A DNA stretch of 6,061 nt from Desulfuromusa sp. (GTDB taxonomy: Bacteria > Desulfobacterota > Desulfuromonadia > Desulfuromonadales > Geopsychrobacteraceae), in assembly GCA_029934755.1 (NCBI GenBank), contig JAOZLQ010000143.1:1-6061 (forward strand), written 5' to 3'. A model generated the notes under the pieces. It had not been told where the DNA came from. It did not search any database and worked only from the letters and a program-made list of their open reading frames with translations. A program made the position numbers and the translations under genes. Below, piece by piece: positions 4,971-6,061 of this stretch (position 1 is its first letter; the number at the start of each line of letters is the position of its first letter).

Positions 4971-5027
4971 CTGAGGGTAGATTGAGGAGACAAGGTTCGA
5001 TTATAATAGGCCTCTTTCTACTTTCAG
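4971..5027 (+). promoter_or_regulatory. Long imperfect hairpin between the two NifX-type genes, TATAAT in the loop
   Basis: The arms at 4971-4987 and 5011-5027 align over 17 positions: 13 Watson-Crick pairs, two G-U pairs and a two-base U-U mismatch. The loop is 23 nt and contains a perfect TATAAT (5002-5007). The only -35-like match at fitting distance is TAGATT (4978-4983, 18-nt spacer), which is poor, and there is no extended -10. It could be a weak internal promoter for the two-domain gene, or an RNA structure in the 147-nt gap. No U-run follows the stem, so a standard terminator is not supported. Confidence 0.4.
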
Positions 5028-5107
5028 TCGCCAGCAGTAGAAAATACCTTTAAAAAGTCTGGCATCCACAGCTAAAGAGTTAATATAACGATGGAGTTAA
5101 ACGCACT

Positions 5108-5854
5108 ATGATTATTGCTGTTACCGCCAAAGAAGCATCCTTACAATCCGAAGTCGATCCCAGATTCGGTCGCGCTGCTTATTTCTTGATCGCCAACAGT
5201 TTAACTGGTGAAGTGTACGCACACGACAATACCGAAGGGATTGATGCCGCCAATGGTTCTGGAACTGGCGCTTCGCAGCTGTTGGCGGAGTATAATGTGG
5301 ACATTCTCTATACCGGTCATGTCGGGCCAAAAGCCGCTGAAGTTCTGGAAAAAGCAAAAATTGCCTATCACGAGCATACAGAAGGAACCGTCGAAGAAGT
5401 CCTGTCCCGCATACCTCAGGAATCGGTAATGCAAGGGGATGAAGAACCCCCTGAAGAAACCGTTTCCGCCCCTAAAGAAGGTGCAATACGGTTGGCGATC
5501 CCAGCGGATTCAGATGCAGGATTAGAAGCACAACGCTCGGGACATTTCGGAAAATGTGCTTATTACGCTTTGATTGATATCAAGGATCAACAGGTTCAAC
5601 AGGTTGTCCCCTTGCAAAATGGTGGACACGTTCAGGGAGGTTGTTCTGTCCCGGTTGTTTTACTGAAGGCCAATCATGTTACAAAACTGATTGTTGCCGG
5701 AATTGGTGGCCGACCTCTACAGGGTTTTCGTGAAACCGGAATTGAAGTTTATGCCGGAGTCGGACAAACGGTTCAGGAAACAGTCGATCTGTTTATCAAT
5801 GGTCAACTCTCCCCGATCAGTAATGACCAGGTATGTGGAGGAGGCCCACAGTGA
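5108..5854 (+). CDS. Two-domain NifX/MTH1175-type protein (Fe-Mo cofactor family, ORP-like)
   Basis: A 248-residue protein with two copies of the NifX-type domain. The first (residues 1-105) has DPRFGRAAYF at 17-26, NGSGTGASQ at 49-57 and VGPKAAEVL at 72-80. An acidic, Pro/Glu-rich linker (about 106-124) leads to the second domain (125-235), with IRLAIPAD, SGHFGKCAYY (144-153), the HVQGGCSVP segment (174-182) and VAGIGGRPLQGF. The end carries CGGGPQ, with Cys 243. Cysteines C150, C179 and C243 lie only in the second half, so that half is the likelier metal or cluster binder; the first may be a dimerisation or partner domain. The family binds Fe-Mo cofactor precursors or, in ORP, a Mo-Cu-S cluster, in the cytosol. 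ATG 5108 fits the conserved MIIAVTA start. The ribosome site GGAG (5093-5096) is 11 nt away, which is weak. It overlaps the ATPase gene by 4 nt. Confidence 0.9.
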   Translation: MIIAVTAKEASLQSEVDPRFGRAAYFLIANSLTGEVYAHDNTEGIDAANGSGTGASQLLAEYNVDILYTGHVGPKAAEVLEKAKIAYHEHTEGTVEEVLSRIPQESVMQGDEEPPEETVSAPKEGAIRLAIPADSDAGLEAQRSGHFGKCAYYALIDIKDQQVQQVVPLQNGGHVQGGCSVPVVLLKANHVTKLIVAGIGGRPLQGFRETGIEVYAGVGQTVQETVDLFINGQLSPISNDQVCGGGPQ

Positions 5855-6061
5855 TCATCTCGGTTGTCAGCGGCAAAGGTGGCGCAGGAAAAACCACCCT
5901 TGCCGCTTCCATCGCTCAGGTTTTTGCAGCTGAATTTTATGACCTGGATGTCGATGCTCCCAATGCAGAATATTTTCTCAAGCCTGACTTTTCCAGTAAA
6001 GTTTCTATAACCCAATCCATTCCAGTCATTTCTGAAGAGCTCTGTGACGGTTGTGGCATTT
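5851..6061 (+). CDS. MinD/Mrp-type ATPase with predicted ferredoxin insert, N-terminal part (runs off right edge)
   Basis: The first 70 codons start MIISVVSGKGGAGKTTLAAS. The deviant Walker A motif KGGAGKTT lies at residues 9-16, and DLDVDAPN, the A'-like motif of the SIMIBI class, at 31-38. The stretch ends in ELCDGCGI (63-70), the start of a CxxCGxC iron-sulfur motif. MinD/Mrp ATPases with a [4Fe-4S] ferredoxin insert at this place are typical of ORP-type clusters and of iron-sulfur carrier systems; the rest of the insert is beyond the window. The likely role is ATP-driven metal-cluster loading or partner cycling with the NifX-type proteins. The GTG start at 5851 overlaps the previous stop (GTGA) and has an excellent GGAGGAGG site (5837-5844), so the two are translationally coupled. 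The ATPase class is certain; the ferredoxin insert rests on two cysteines and context. Confidence 0.9.
   Translation, partial: MIISVVSGKGGAGKTTLAASIAQVFAAEFYDLDVDAPNAEYFLKPDFSSKVSITQSIPVISEELCDGCGI

Noticed and set aside
4403..5854. Nitrogenase (nif) locus
   Set aside because: Only the NifX-like domain family is present; no nifH, nifD, nifK or radical-SAM NifB portion is visible, and the ATPase is of the MinD/Mrp type, not NifH.

Overview
The window looks like part of a Gram-negative proteobacterial chromosome, most likely a gammaproteobacterium with an anaerobic or facultative lifestyle. The evidence is a NudC-type NADH pyrophosphatase, an outer-membrane-type lipoprotein, a periplasmic c-type cytochrome and endonuclease IV with the E. 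coli metal-ligand spacing. These stand next to a molybdenum/iron-sulfur accessory cluster of the kind common in anaerobes. No species can be named from this sequence.

Layout. (1) Minus strand, 1-477: the N-terminal part of an exported CxxCH cytochrome (it runs off the left edge), preceded by a remnant of an M48/Ste24-type metalloprotease. Only the last ~84 codons of the protease remain, behind an in-frame stop and without its HExxH region. (2) Plus strand, 619-3794: a tightly spaced run of a HAD-family phosphatase, an unrecognised 46-aa protein with a TTG start, nudC, a small lipoprotein of unknown function and nfo (endonuclease IV). Gaps are 61, 3, 47 and 41 nt, so this is probably one housekeeping/repair operon. 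(3) 3795-4077: a 283-nt regulatory region with a permuted inverted repeat just after nfo, two copies of a 19-nt palindromic operator flanking a TTGACA-N17-TAATCT promoter, and a leader hairpin. (4) Plus strand, 4078 to the right edge: a DUF5320-like Gly/Arg/Gln-rich small protein, a NifX/MTH1175-type (dinitrogenase Fe-Mo cofactor family) protein with a DUF5320-like tail, a two-domain NifX-type protein, and the start of a MinD/Mrp-type ATPase that is entering a Cys-rich ferredoxin-like insert at the edge.

The last block resembles the 'orange protein' (ORP) clusters known from Desulfovibrio, where NifX-like proteins and ferredoxin-containing Mrp ATPases work together and ORP carries a Mo-Cu-S cluster. 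A similar role here (assembly or carriage of a metal-sulfur cluster) is inferred. Two features are less ordinary. The Gly-Arg-rich segment appears both as a free small protein and as a fused tail, with a shared 16-nt DNA string. The operator pair has one palindrome over the predicted transcription start and its twin upstream of the -35 box, with no regulator gene in the window. Strong hairpins without U-tracts lie between the cluster genes and may set their relative expression.
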